DNA of 64,000 nucleotides from Acinetobacter bouvetii DSM 14964 = CIP 107468 (lineage in GTDB: Bacteria; Pseudomonadota; Gammaproteobacteria; Pseudomonadales; Moraxellaceae): NCBI RefSeq assembly GCF_000368865.1, contig NZ_KB849725.1, forward strand, positions 304,082-368,081. The letters run 5' to 3'. Numbering within the stretch: position 1 is the first letter of the stretch; the number at the start of each line of letters is the position of its first letter. This document shows positions 8,117 to 17,006 of this stretch, in pieces. Position numbers and translations under genes: made by a program. The notes under the pieces are model-generated. The model was given only the letters and a program-made list of their open reading frames with translations, was not told the origin of the DNA and made no database searches.

Positions 8117-10480
8117 ATGACTGACTTAGTTCAGCAGTTGGCAACAGAAATTGCCGTACGTCCAAATCAAGTTGAAGCTGCCATTAAATTAATTGATGAA
8201 GGTGCCAGCGTTCCATTTATTGCGCGTTACCGTAAAGAGGTGACGCAAGGCTTAGACGATACGCAGTTACGCCAACTCGACACGCGCTTATCGTATTTGC
8301 GTGACTTATACGAACGCCGTGAAAAAGTTATTGAATCGCTGAAAGAACAAAATAAATTATCTGACGATTTGCTTGCCCGTGTGAACGGTGCAGAAACTAA
8401 AAACGCATTAGAAGAAATTTACGCGCCATACCGTCCAAAACGCACCAGCAAATCATTTAAAGCTAAAGAAGCTGGCTTAGGCCCAATTGCTGAGAAAATT
8501 TTTGCAGAAGCGGTAGATCCTGCTGAAGCATTGGCGGGCTTCAGCCATGAAGATTATCCTGATGCAGAAAGCCAGCTGGACGCCATTCAGCATATTCTGA
8601 TTGATGACTGGGCGCAAAATATCGCATTGACTGCTGAGCTGAAAGACACCTTTGCTAAAACTGCGGCGTTGAAAAGCTCCGTAGCGTCTGATGAGAAAAA
8701 AGAAGTGGGCAAAAAGTTCCGCGACTATTTCGATTTTTCAGAAAACCTGAATAAAGTGCCGTCACACCGTTTGCTGGCAATGCTGCGCGGCCGTCAGGAA
8801 AACGTGCTGGGTTTGAAAGTGGATGGTGAAGACCATGCGCCATTGGCCCGCATTGAAACTGAATACAGCCTGGATGCAGTGCAGCCGCAAAGCCGTCAAG
8901 ACTATTTGAAGCAAACAGCAAAATTGTTCTGGCTAGGCAAAATCCGCCCTGCCATTGAACATTCATTGCTCACTGAAAAGCGTTTGGCTGCCGAAGCTGA
9001 AGCAATGCATGTATTTGCAGAAAACTTACGCCATTTATTGCTGTCTGCGCCTGCAGGCGCGCGCTGCACATTGGGTGTAGACCCTGGCATCCGTACCGGT
9101 GTCAAATTGGCGGTCGTGAACCAGTCGGGCGATGTGGTTGCGCACAGCACAGTTTATCCATTTGCGCCGAAAGAAGACAAAGCTGGCTCAATTGCAGAGC
9201 TTGCGCGCCTTTGCCGTGAATTTAATGTTGACTTAATTGCCATTGGCAATGGCACAGCGAGCCGTGAAACGGAAGCTGTGGTTGCCGAAATGATGGCGGC
9301 CAACAGTGATTTGAAATTGACCCGCGTGTCTGTGTCTGAAGCAGGCGCATCGGTGTATTCAGCGTCTGAATTGGCATCGAACGAACTGCCTGATCTGGAT
9401 GTTTCAATCCGCGGCGCCGTGTCGATTGCGCGCCGCCTGCAAGATCCATTAGCGGAACTTGTGAAGATTGATCCGAAATCGATTGGTGTGGGCCAGTACC
9501 AGCATGATGTGAATCAAACCGGTTTGGCGAATACGCTGGATGCGGTGGTGGAAGACTGTGTGAATGCCGTGGGTGTAGATGTGAACACCGCATCTGCCGC
9601 AATTTTGGGCTATATTGCAGGTCTGAATAAATCCATTGCGCAGCAAATTGTCGATTTCCGTAAAGAAAACGGCCGTTTTGACAACCGTCAAGCGTTGAAA
9701 AATGTGCCGCGTTTGGGAGAGCGCACTTTTGAGCAATCCGCGGGCTTCCTGCGCATTCAAGACGGTTCTGAACCATTGGATGCATCTGCCGTTCACCCTG
9801 AATCTTACGGTTTGGTGAATAAGATTGTTGAAGCGAAAGCAACAACTGTCAAAGACATGATCGGCAACAGCGAAATTATCCGCCAAGTCAAAGCGGAAGA
9901 TTTTGCCGACGAACAATTCGGCTTGCCTACCATTCAGGATGTGTTGTCTGAATTGGAAAAACCGGGCCGTGACCCGCGTCCAGAATTCCGCACAGCGAAG
10001 TTCCGTGAAGACATCACCGAAGTATCGCAGCTCACCGAAGGCTTGCAGCTGGAAGGCGTGATCACCAATGTGACCAACTTCGGCGCATTTGTAGATGTGG
10101 GCGTGCATCAGGATGGCTTAGTGCATATTTCTGAATTGGCGAATGAATTTGTGTCTGATCCGCATAAAGTGGTGAAGCCGGGCCAAATCGTGCAAGTGCG
10201 TGTACTGACTGTAGACGCTGAGCGTAACCGCGTGAACTTGTCGATGCGTCCTGAAGGCTCAGAAGCGCCTGCTAAAGCGCCGCGTCAGCCGCGCCGTGAG
10301 CACAGCAATGAGCAGCGCGGTGACCGCAAGCCGCAAGGCAAGCGTCCGCAAAACACGCGTCCTCAAGGTGATCGTCCGCAAAATAACCATAAGAAGCCGC
10401 AGGCTGCTAAACCGCAAGAAAATAAAATTGGCGGTTTGGGCGCATTGCTGCTTCAAGCAGGGATTAAAGGTTCGAAGTAA
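8117..10480 (+). CDS. tex: Transcription accessory protein Tex
   Basis: 787 residues from the ATG at 8117; an in-frame GTG at 8102 is a weaker alternative. Tex is a conserved cytosolic nucleic-acid-binding protein linked to transcription. Domains in order: an N-terminal helical region (RYRKEVTQGLDDTQLRQL is the family signature), a YqgF/RNase H-like fold (LGVDPGIRTGVKLAVV), helix-hairpin-helix repeats (NTASAAILGYIAGLN, VPRLGERTFEQSAGFLRI) and a C-terminal S1 RNA-binding domain (GVITNVTNFGAFVDVGVHQ). After S1 there is an unusual tail of about 65 residues rich in Arg, Gln, Pro and Lys, probably disordered and RNA-binding. An intrinsic terminator follows. Confidence 0.95.
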   Translation: MTDLVQQLATEIAVRPNQVEAAIKLIDEGASVPFIARYRKEVTQGLDDTQLRQLDTRLSYLRDLYERREKVIESLKEQNKLSDDLLARVNGAETKNALEEIYAPYRPKRTSKSFKAKEAGLGPIAEKIFAEAVDPAEALAGFSHEDYPDAESQLDAIQHILIDDWAQNIALTAELKDTFAKTAALKSSVASDEKKEVGKKFRDYFDFSENLNKVPSHRLLAMLRGRQENVLGLKVDGEDHAPLARIETEYSLDAVQPQSRQDYLKQTAKLFWLGKIRPAIEHSLLTEKRLAAEAEAMHVFAENLRHLLLSAPAGARCTLGVDPGIRTGVKLAVVNQSGDVVAHSTVYPFAPKEDKAGSIAELARLCREFNVDLIAIGNGTASRETEAVVAEMMAANSDLKLTRVSVSEAGASVYSASELASNELPDLDVSIRGAVSIARRLQDPLAELVKIDPKSIGVGQYQHDVNQTGLANTLDAVVEDCVNAVGVDVNTASAAILGYIAGLNKSIAQQIVDFRKENGRFDNRQALKNVPRLGERTFEQSAGFLRIQDGSEPLDASAVHPESYGLVNKIVEAKATTVKDMIGNSEIIRQVKAEDFADEQFGLPTIQDVLSELEKPGRDPRPEFRTAKFREDITEVSQLTEGLQLEGVITNVTNFGAFVDVGVHQDGLVHISELANEFVSDPHKVVKPGQIVQVRVLTVDAERNRVNLSMRPEGSEAPAKAPRQPRREHSNEQRGDRKPQGKRPQNTRPQGDRPQNNHKKPQAAKPQENKIGGLGALLLQAGIKGSK

Positions 10481-10496
10481 TCTTTAATGCTGAAAT

Positions 10497-10526
10497 AAAA
10501 AAACCTCCCGATGGGAGGTTTTTTTA
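10497..10526 (+). terminator. Intrinsic terminator after tex
   Basis: AAACCTCCC and GGGAGGTTT arms (10501-10521) with a 3-nt loop and a T-run. The A-run on the other side makes it usable for the converging gene at 10545 as well. Confidence 0.9.
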
Positions 10527-10544
10527 TGTCTGTTTCATGCGGTA

Positions 10545-10868
10545 TTAAGCATGTAGCATTGGCACAATCCAGCTGACTAATATCAGCATAATGCCTAAAT
10601 GGCCTAATTTACGGGTCACATACACCAATTTAGACGGCGGCTGCTCCAGCTGTTTTGCGTAATCTTCAAAACTGATGCCGTCCTGTTTTTTGCTGCTGAA
10701 TAAGAACGTCGCTAAATCAATACAGATTAAAATGGTACCGACGTCAGCTACAACTTCCATTAAATCGTAATGCGGCGTGCTCAGGGCAATAGCAATCTGG
10801 TAGCACAGGAACAGCGCAAAAGCGATGCAGGCAAACTGCAAGACAAGAAGAAAAATCCGCATAAGCAT
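10545..10868 (-). CDS. Small inner-membrane protein of unknown function
   Basis: 107 residues with three hydrophobic segments: about 4-25 (RIFLLVLQFACIAFALFL), about 39-57 (VVADVGTILICIDLATFLF) and about 88-105 (LGHLGIMLILVSWIVPML). A charged cytoplasmic or periplasmic loop separates the last two. No domain is recognised. The start could also be the second Met, two codons in. It converges with tex. Confidence 0.6.
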   Translation of the reverse strand: MLMRIFLLVLQFACIAFALFLCYQIAIALSTPHYDLMEVVADVGTILICIDLATFLFSSKKQDGISFEDYAKQLEQPPSKLVYVTRKLGHLGIMLILVSWIVPMLHA

Positions 10869-10927
10869 CTTAAAAATTCAAAAAGTGGCTCGATTATACA
10901 AGCCAATTGCGCCTGCTGCATTAATCC

Positions 10928-12010
10928 TTACAAAGGCTGTATAAACTGCGGGAAATTCTGCTTTTCCACCATCTCTAAAAATTCATCGCCCAAGCGCTGG
11001 CTTTCAGCGACAGACTGTTTCCACATCTGAATCCGCTGTTCCGCATCCAGGCCTTTGAGGACAAAGTCCTTACGGTCAGGCAAGCGCCCTAAGGGCAACG
11101 ATTGCAGATAATCTGGAGATGGAGAGATCAACACCGTGCGCGCTTGATTTTCAGGATTGGCAGTCCGTGATTTAAACATTTTATCAAACCAGCCGGGAAT
11201 GATGCTGTCGCTAAAATGCGGGTATAAAACAATTCCTTGGCTCTCAAAGGGCAGATCAATATGGTAGTCGATCAAGCCGCCGTCCCGGTATGCGCCTTGT
11301 GGCGCATCCGCGATATTTTTAACAGCAGGCGTTACGCCTGGAATTGAACCGGACGCCATCAGCCAATCTGCGACATTGTGCTGATTAAAATTTAAATAAT
11401 GGGTTTTAAACGCATCCTGCTGAATTTTAAATTGCGGAAAATGTTCAGGCTGGCAAATCACCCGCTGCATAAATTTATTCAGATGGTTTCGAGACAATGC
11501 ATTGCTGCCGATAATCCCCAAAAGCGAGCTGTAAAGGGCTAAGCGCTGATCACTTTGGAACAGATGTTCGGCTTTAGCGGCGATAATGGTGAGATGATAA
11601 TCGGGATGCTCAACCAATTGCTGGGTTTGACTGCCCAAAATGCCTGAGAGCATCTCTCTGGAAATTTTTTCAATTTCCGCAATTTTCATTTTTTGATGAA
11701 AAGGCAAATGAATGTATAAATCCGCTAATTGCTCAGGCCCCAGTTTTTCTCCTTGCGCGACAATGCCGGCAAACCGCCAGGCGCCTACGGATGAGCCGAT
11801 TAAGAAGCGTCTTTGCTTGGATTGAGGGAGAAACTCTCCAAAAATTGCTAAATCCAGACCGGTGAGCCCAATGCCTTTAGGGCCGCCGGCAGCGCCAGGA
11901 ATCATATCCACTTGGCTGGCCTGCAAGCCTGCTTGCTCAATCAGCTGCCGTGCTGTGGCGCCGGCACGGATGGTCAGGGCGGGAGGCCGTTTCTGCAGAA
12001 TCTGGGTCAT
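10928..12010 (-). CDS. Patatin-like phospholipase family protein
   Basis: About 360 residues from the ATG at 12010 (MTQILQKRPPALTIRAG). No strong ribosome site is visible there, and in-frame GTG or TTG starts upstream are possible. The patatin fold is shown by the glycine-rich oxyanion loop (PGAAGGPKGIGLTGLD), the nucleophile elbow GSSVG in FLIGSSVGAWR, and the catalytic aspartate in YRDGGLIDYH. Such enzymes are serine-aspartate dyad acyl hydrolases acting on phospholipids or other acyl esters. There is no signal peptide, so it is probably cytosolic or membrane-associated. The natural substrate is unknown. A palindrome lies about 70-95 nt upstream. Confidence 0.85.
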   Translation of the reverse strand: MTQILQKRPPALTIRAGATARQLIEQAGLQASQVDMIPGAAGGPKGIGLTGLDLAIFGEFLPQSKQRRFLIGSSVGAWRFAGIVAQGEKLGPEQLADLYIHLPFHQKMKIAEIEKISREMLSGILGSQTQQLVEHPDYHLTIIAAKAEHLFQSDQRLALYSSLLGIIGSNALSRNHLNKFMQRVICQPEHFPQFKIQQDAFKTHYLNFNQHNVADWLMASGSIPGVTPAVKNIADAPQGAYRDGGLIDYHIDLPFESQGIVLYPHFSDSIIPGWFDKMFKSRTANPENQARTVLISPSPDYLQSLPLGRLPDRKDFVLKGLDAEQRIQMWKQSVAESQRLGDEFLEMVEKQNFPQFIQPL

Positions 12011-12076
12011 TGTTTTTACGCCGCTATACACTTGTGCATAAAGTTTAGAATAGAACAAATGTACAGCAATGGCGAG

Positions 12077-12104
12077 ATGACTCAGTCAATGACTGCTGAG
12101 TCAT
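12077..12104. repeat. Perfect 9-bp inverted repeat upstream of the patatin-like gene
   Basis: ATGACTCAG and CTGAGTCAT flank a 10-nt centre. No T-run follows on either strand, so it looks more like an operator or a structural hairpin than a terminator. It lies between the barrel gene's stop and the patatin gene's start. Confidence 0.5.
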
Positions 12105-12163
12105 TTAGATGCGTGATTTAAGAAGGCTGCTCGCAAATTTGGCTGCGCGTGAATCAAATTCAT

Positions 12164-13267
12164 TTAGAAGCTATGGAGCGTTAATCCGATTGAGGCAAGC
12201 CCATAGCGTTTGTCCAAGCGGGATGCGGTTACACCATTGTATAAAAATGGAATTTGTCCAATAAAATTATGCTGGTAAAGCTCACCTTGCAAAAAAGCGC
12301 TGAGGTGCGTGGTGAATGCATAATCCAGCTTGAGCCCTAAGCTTTGATTGTAATGAATTGCCTTGCTGCCAAAATTTGAAATGCGGTCATCAATCTCTTT
12401 ACGCCAAAGCTGTTGATACTGATAAGCGAGCTGGCTTTCAAAGTTTTGGTATCTCCAGTTCCACGAAGCGCCGATGCTGGCAAAATAGGCGTCGTAATTC
12501 AGGTCTTGCTGCATATCAAGCCCGAATTCACTGGCGTTGCCGCTGATTTTTAAGTCAGTAACCGTTATATTGCCTGTTTTGCAGGGCTGAGCGAGATTTC
12601 CTGAATATTGATTGCTGCCGTCAATATTCACATTCATTAAACAGCCTTGCTGTGTGGCTTGAATCTGCAGCTTATTCACTTCGACTTTGCTATAGCCAAG
12701 GCTAACGAAAGCATTCAGTTGATTCATGTGGTCCAGCTTTCGTGAAAACAGAGCATCTAGCTGTACTTGAAAATCTTCAGGATCTTCAACATTCACTGCA
12801 TTAAATGTGCGCTGATTTACGCGCGTAGGGCTGGTTTTGCTGAGCGTATCTGCGCGGTTTGACCAAATGCTTCCGCGAAGTGTGAATGCATCTGAGGTTT
12901 TTAAATCTAAATCGGGGGTATAGCGAACACCCAATAATGCGCTCTGAATTTTATTGCTATCATCGCTGAATTCGATTTTCCGGTGCCAGTATGTTCCTTC
13001 TATTGCCCAATTCGGATTAAAATCATATTGGGCGCCCAGATTGAAACCCTGATAATCCCCCATGGATTTATCTGACACACCTTCACTTTCACGGATATCA
13101 AATACATCTAGGGTATCGTTAACGGCATCAGCTGAAAATTTGAGTTGAAGCTTAGAGCTGGATGGATTAATTAAATCTTTGGCTTGAAGAAATAAATCGC
13201 TTGGCGCCGCTATGGACTGCAAAGAGATAAAACAGCCGCTACAAAATAATGCAAGTTTGCTACGCAT
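12164..13267 (-). CDS. Predicted outer-membrane beta-barrel protein
   Basis: About 367 residues from the ATG at 13267. The N-terminus MRSKLALFCSGCFISLQSIA is a Sec signal peptide ending AA-PSD. The mature chain is built of alternating polar/aromatic strands (NWAIEGTYWHRKIEF, LNAFVSLGYSKVEV, WNWRYQNFESQLAYQYQQLW) and ends GLASIGLTLHSF, with the terminal Phe typical of barrel proteins recognised by BamA. Two cysteines (GCLMN, QPCKTG) could form a loop disulfide. It lies directly downstream of the large lipoprotein gene on the same strand, so a functional pairing is plausible. I cannot name the family. Confidence 0.7.
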   Translation of the reverse strand: MRSKLALFCSGCFISLQSIAAPSDLFLQAKDLINPSSSKLQLKFSADAVNDTLDVFDIRESEGVSDKSMGDYQGFNLGAQYDFNPNWAIEGTYWHRKIEFSDDSNKIQSALLGVRYTPDLDLKTSDAFTLRGSIWSNRADTLSKTSPTRVNQRTFNAVNVEDPEDFQVQLDALFSRKLDHMNQLNAFVSLGYSKVEVNKLQIQATQQGCLMNVNIDGSNQYSGNLAQPCKTGNITVTDLKISGNASEFGLDMQQDLNYDAYFASIGASWNWRYQNFESQLAYQYQQLWRKEIDDRISNFGSKAIHYNQSLGLKLDYAFTTHLSAFLQGELYQHNFIGQIPFLYNGVTASRLDKRYGLASIGLTLHSF

Positions 13268-13304
13268 GTGAGGTATCACTAAAAAATTAAGCAAAAAAAC
13301 AAAA

Positions 13305-13326
13305 AAGCCAGTCCGAAAACTGGCTT
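13305..13326 (-). terminator. Terminator/attenuator between lipoprotein and barrel genes
   Basis: AAGCCAGT and ACTGGCTT arms with a 6-nt loop, followed on the minus strand by T-runs. It comes right after the lipoprotein stop and only about 40 nt before the barrel start, so it would let only part of the transcription through. Confidence 0.75.
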
Positions 13327-13337
13327 AGAGGCAATAA

Positions 13338-14903
13338 TTAGTTCAGTTTGAAATATGCAGTCAGCGTACTCGCAAGATAGTTGTCACCGCCAAAGTCTAC
13401 AGCGCCAGTTGCAAGGCCTAAGTTGGCATCAATCACATAAGTGATAGGCAGAACAAAAGCCGATACTTGTACAGTGTCATTGGCTTTAAGCTTGACTACA
13501 TATGATTTGTAGTATTCCTCTAGCTTTTCATTGCTGTTAATTAAATTCTGTAATGAAACTGTGCCATTTGCAGATGTGATGTTTACAGGATTGTTTAGAG
13601 TAAATGAAGTTTTATCAATAACCAGTGACGTAATGATACTAATCTTAGTGCCCGCTGGAATAGTGGCGCTTTTAATTGAGCCATCTGCATTGAAATTTAA
13701 CGTGACATTATTCACAGTGACATTTAAGTCTTCTGTTTGCGCTCCGCTTTGGCCCTTTAATTTAAAGGCTAATTTTACGGTATCGCTTAATTCTTTTTGC
13801 GTATTATTTAGTTTGAAATCTACACTGAGAACAGTATTAAGCGCACCTGAATCAATGTTTAGCGGCGATGCGCTGCTTGAGTTCTTGAGATCAGCTAATG
13901 AATAGTGAGCAAGGCTGAATTCTGAATACACTGGAGTTTTTAGATTGTCTGCAATGGAATCTTTAATACCGTCTTGGTTGCTTGTAATCGCATTTTGCAA
14001 GCTTTCAGCTGTTGTTGTGCCAGATGCCACAATGTTATTTAGCGCATTTGTAATTATGGTGATGCTGGTATTAATTTGAGTCATAACAGACTGATCAATC
14101 GTTACTGCCGGATCATTAATGTATGTGCCTGCATCAGTGACTGCCTGGGTTAGGACTGCATTAAGCGCAGCATTGTCAATAATTAAACTATTTGTCGTAA
14201 ACAGGGGTGCTGTTTGGAGCTGATTTAGAATAGCGCCAAATGCGATTTCAGCGGCCTTATCTTGATTAATCGGATTTGTGCCGTCACCCTTGCTTACGGC
14301 TTGTAAGCTGTCTTCAATTTGAGTTGCCAGCTGCTGTACGGTAAAAATAATGGCCATGTCTTGCGCGGTTGCATCTTTTGCCGGGTCAAACTGAGATAAA
14401 TCAAAGTTAGCGGCTTGAAGTTTCGTAATTGTGCTGCTGCTCAGGCCTAATTTTTCTAACAGAGGCTTAATATCGGCATTATTGGCTGCGCCTAAATACG
14501 ACTGCAATGTTGTGAGCGGCGTGATAACAGCAGTATTACTATTAATTGCCTGTAAATTGGTTTTCTTTAATTTCAATGTACCTGTAAAAGGTAGGCCTGT
14601 TGCAATATCTGTACCGCCTGTAACCGTGATTGCTGAGTTTTGGCAATTTTCTGTAGTATTAAACTTGAAGTTCCCCGCGGCGTCAGTTTTTACAAAAACA
14701 GGATTGCCTGCAGAGTCCTTGCAGTCATCCAGCTGAACTGTTGCATTTGCTAAATAAAAGTCAACAGCCGTTCCAGAGATCGGTTTAGATGCAAATGGCG
14801 CTGCAGCAGAGCCTGAATCACCGCCGCCACCGCCGCATGCCGTCAGCAAAGCCATAATTGAAGTGACAAGCAGAGTTTGTTTAACCGATTTATTAAATAA
14901 CAT
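13338..14903 (-). CDS. Large surface or periplasmic lipoprotein of unknown function
   Basis: 521 residues. The signal peptide ends in lipobox LLTAC with the lipidated Cys23, followed by a glycine-rich linker (CGGGGGDSGSAAAP). Next comes a beta-sandwich module resembling carboxypeptidase-regulatory repeats (ISGTAVDFYLANATVQLDD, KTDAAGNFKFNT, about 40-110). The central part is long and Ala/Thr/Asn-rich, predicted helical, and the C-terminal part is beta-rich. GGGGAA stands before the ATG. The Gly after the lipidated Cys fits outer-membrane sorting. It is transcribed ahead of the barrel gene. Long AT-rich upstream DNA holds its promoter. Adhesin-like or transport-accessory roles are possible but unproven. 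Confidence 0.75.
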   Translation of the reverse strand: MLFNKSVKQTLLVTSIMALLTACGGGGGDSGSAAAPFASKPISGTAVDFYLANATVQLDDCKDSAGNPVFVKTDAAGNFKFNTTENCQNSAITVTGGTDIATGLPFTGTLKLKKTNLQAINSNTAVITPLTTLQSYLGAANNADIKPLLEKLGLSSSTITKLQAANFDLSQFDPAKDATAQDMAIIFTVQQLATQIEDSLQAVSKGDGTNPINQDKAAEIAFGAILNQLQTAPLFTTNSLIIDNAALNAVLTQAVTDAGTYINDPAVTIDQSVMTQINTSITIITNALNNIVASGTTTAESLQNAITSNQDGIKDSIADNLKTPVYSEFSLAHYSLADLKNSSSASPLNIDSGALNTVLSVDFKLNNTQKELSDTVKLAFKLKGQSGAQTEDLNVTVNNVTLNFNADGSIKSATIPAGTKISIITSLVIDKTSFTLNNPVNITSANGTVSLQNLINSNEKLEEYYKSYVVKLKANDTVQVSAFVLPITYVIDANLGLATGAVDFGGDNYLASTLTAYFKLN

Positions 14904-15324
14904 GTGTTTCCCCGAAAAAATTAATCGTGATTTTTGATCTCTTATAACAAATTAAAGATTTAAAAAATATTAAGGTTTATCTTTCTATTAATATTTTGTT
15001 GGTTGTTATTTGATTTTTTGCAGATTTTGAATTGTTTTTTTATGTTTGGTAAAATTAGTTGGTTGCATATAATGTTTTTTGCGCTATTTCCTTTATTTAT
15101 TAAAATAATATTATTATGTGAAAAATATATTAAATATTGATTTTCAATAAATTAATAAAATACCGAGAAATAGGGATATTATTTTTTTATTATTTATGGT
15201 CTTGATTGTAATATAAATCAAATAATTTTTTATTTAAAGTTAAATTGTTTTTTATCGTGAATTATATTTTATGTTGCATAGTTTTATTGAGGTTATGCGG
15301 TTTTTAAAACTTCCGCTTTTGCAT
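14904..15324. other. AT-rich intergenic region upstream of the lipoprotein gene
   Basis: About 420 nt of very AT-rich DNA with many T and A tracts, poor in reading frames. It probably contains the lipoprotein promoter and may be bent or bound by H-NS-type proteins. No RNA gene or repeat family is recognised. Confidence 0.5.
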
Positions 15325-15354
15325 AAATAAAGCCTCATTAATGAGGCTTTATTT
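15325..15354 (-). terminator. Intrinsic terminator after ubiB
   Basis: A perfect 15-bp inverted repeat without spacer (AAATAAAGCCTCATT and its complement) lies 20 nt past the ubiB stop codon and ends in a T-rich tail on the minus strand. Confidence 0.8.
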
Positions 15355-15374
15355 CGTTGTGCATTTTACGGGGG

Positions 15375-16994
15375 TTATTTCACTATCCGCCACATTGCCA
15401 GCAGGCTGGACAGTGCAATCAGTACAATTGAAACATACCATGGCGCAATAATCGCGATTGATAACAAAATTGCCATGATGCTGCCGAAGATCCAGCTGCG
15501 TTTTTGCTGATGTTCCATTTGCAGGCGCATGCTTTGCAATTCATTTAACTGTTTGGCATGCCAAGCAGACTGGTTTTTCAAGCCGTTCAGGCTGTCAATC
15601 AGCATCGTTGGAAAGTCCTGCGCACCGAGCAGCAAATCAGGAATTTTCTGACCCAACTCCTTTAGATTTTTCTGCGGATTCATTTGGGATTTAATCCAAT
15701 CCGTGAGAATCGGCTTAGCTAAGCTCCAAATGTCCAGTTCAGGATACAGGTCTGTGCCTAAGCCTTCCACATGCACCAGTGTTTTCAGCAGCAGCATCAG
15801 CTGCGGCGGAATTTCCAAATGGAAGCGGCGGGCAATGTCCATGACTTCAATCAGAATGCCGGCAAAGTCCAGCTCATGCATCGGCTTCGACACCATTGGG
15901 CCAACCGTGCGGCGCATTTCACGCGCCAAGGCGTCCTGATCGGTGCCCGGCGGAATCCAGCCGGCCTGATGCACAATTTGGATCAGCTGCATAAAGTCGC
16001 TGTTCATCACGGACAGCAGCATGCGCGCGACCGTCATCTGGTCATGTTTGGACAGCTCGCCCATAATCGCGCAATCCAGCGCAATAAAGCGCGGATTGGC
16101 AGGATTGATCGTTTCAACAAAGACGTTGCCGGGGTGCATGTCGGCATGGAAGAAGTTGTCGCGGAAGACTTGGGTAAAGAAAATGGTCAGGCCTTTTTCC
16201 GCCAAGTCCTTGCGGTCCATGCCCAATTGATCAAAAGTGGCGATGTCTGAAATCGGCACACCGGTGATGCGTTCCTCGACCATGACATCTTTGCTGTCCA
16301 TATAGACTTCAGGCACATACATCATGCTGGAGCCGGTAAAGTAATGGCGCATGCGGCGGGTGTTGTCGGCTTCCAGTGTCAAATCCAGTTCTTTTAGAAT
16401 GATCTGGCGGTAGTCCTGAATAATTTCAGACAGATGCAGCGCGCGGGCGGCTTCTAGGCGTTTTTCCAGGAAATTGCCCAGCCATTCCAGAATTTCGAAA
16501 TCCTGCAGAATTTGACTGCGGATATCGGGGCGGGTGACTTTAACGACAACTTCACGGCCATCATGCAAGGCTGCGGTATGCACTTGAGCAATTGAAGCAG
16601 CTGCAAGCGGCTGTTCATCAAAACGGGCAAATAGGGTATTGATATCGGCCTTGAGGGATTCCTGAATGCGCATTTTAGCGACATCAGAACCGAATGGCTT
16701 GACGCGGTCTTGCAGCAGCACCAACTGCTGCAGGACTTCGGGCGGAATCAGGTCGCGGCGGGTCGACAGCAATTGTCCCAGCTTAATCGCCAGAGGGCCC
16801 ATATCTTCCAGCGCCTGCTTTAATTTCAGCGGATTTTTACGTTCTTTGCTGGACCATGCCGCAGGGTGCATGCGGATAAAACTCAGCACATGGCGGGCTT
16901 TTTCAGGCAGCTCTTCCGCAGGAAACAACGTGTCGAGTCTATAGTGCGCGGCAATGCGCCAAAGGTCGAGTAAACGTGTAAGGTGCGGAATCAT
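15375..16994 (-). CDS. ubiB: Ubiquinone biosynthesis atypical kinase/ATPase UbiB
   Basis: 539 residues. UbiB is an atypical protein-kinase-like ATPase needed for ubiquinone synthesis at the inner membrane. Seen here are the KxGQ motif (AIKLGQLLSTRRDLIPPE), the Ala-rich loop AAASIAQVHTA, the catalytic segment FHADMHPGNVFV, and the metal-binding LDCAIMG (replacing DFG). Two hydrophobic segments close the C-terminus (about 495-535), as in the family. The order ubiE, ubiJ, ubiB on the minus strand is the classical ubiquinone cluster. The ubiJ stop is 12 nt upstream. Confidence 0.96.
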   Translation of the reverse strand: MIPHLTRLLDLWRIAAHYRLDTLFPAEELPEKARHVLSFIRMHPAAWSSKERKNPLKLKQALEDMGPLAIKLGQLLSTRRDLIPPEVLQQLVLLQDRVKPFGSDVAKMRIQESLKADINTLFARFDEQPLAAASIAQVHTAALHDGREVVVKVTRPDIRSQILQDFEILEWLGNFLEKRLEAARALHLSEIIQDYRQIILKELDLTLEADNTRRMRHYFTGSSMMYVPEVYMDSKDVMVEERITGVPISDIATFDQLGMDRKDLAEKGLTIFFTQVFRDNFFHADMHPGNVFVETINPANPRFIALDCAIMGELSKHDQMTVARMLLSVMNSDFMQLIQIVHQAGWIPPGTDQDALAREMRRTVGPMVSKPMHELDFAGILIEVMDIARRFHLEIPPQLMLLLKTLVHVEGLGTDLYPELDIWSLAKPILTDWIKSQMNPQKNLKELGQKIPDLLLGAQDFPTMLIDSLNGLKNQSAWHAKQLNELQSMRLQMEHQQKRSWIFGSIMAILLSIAIIAPWYVSIVLIALSSLLAMWRIVK

Positions 16995-17006
16995 ATGAGC
17001 AAATAC

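Noticed and set aside
9222..9845. Long minus-strand reading frame inside tex (207 aa)
   Set aside because: It is antisense to the conserved YqgF/helix-hairpin-helix region of tex, has no family resemblance and reflects codon bias of the real gene.
9449..10108. Second long minus-strand frame inside tex (219 aa)
   Set aside because: Antisense shadow of tex; composition (His/Arg/Phe-rich) is not protein-like.
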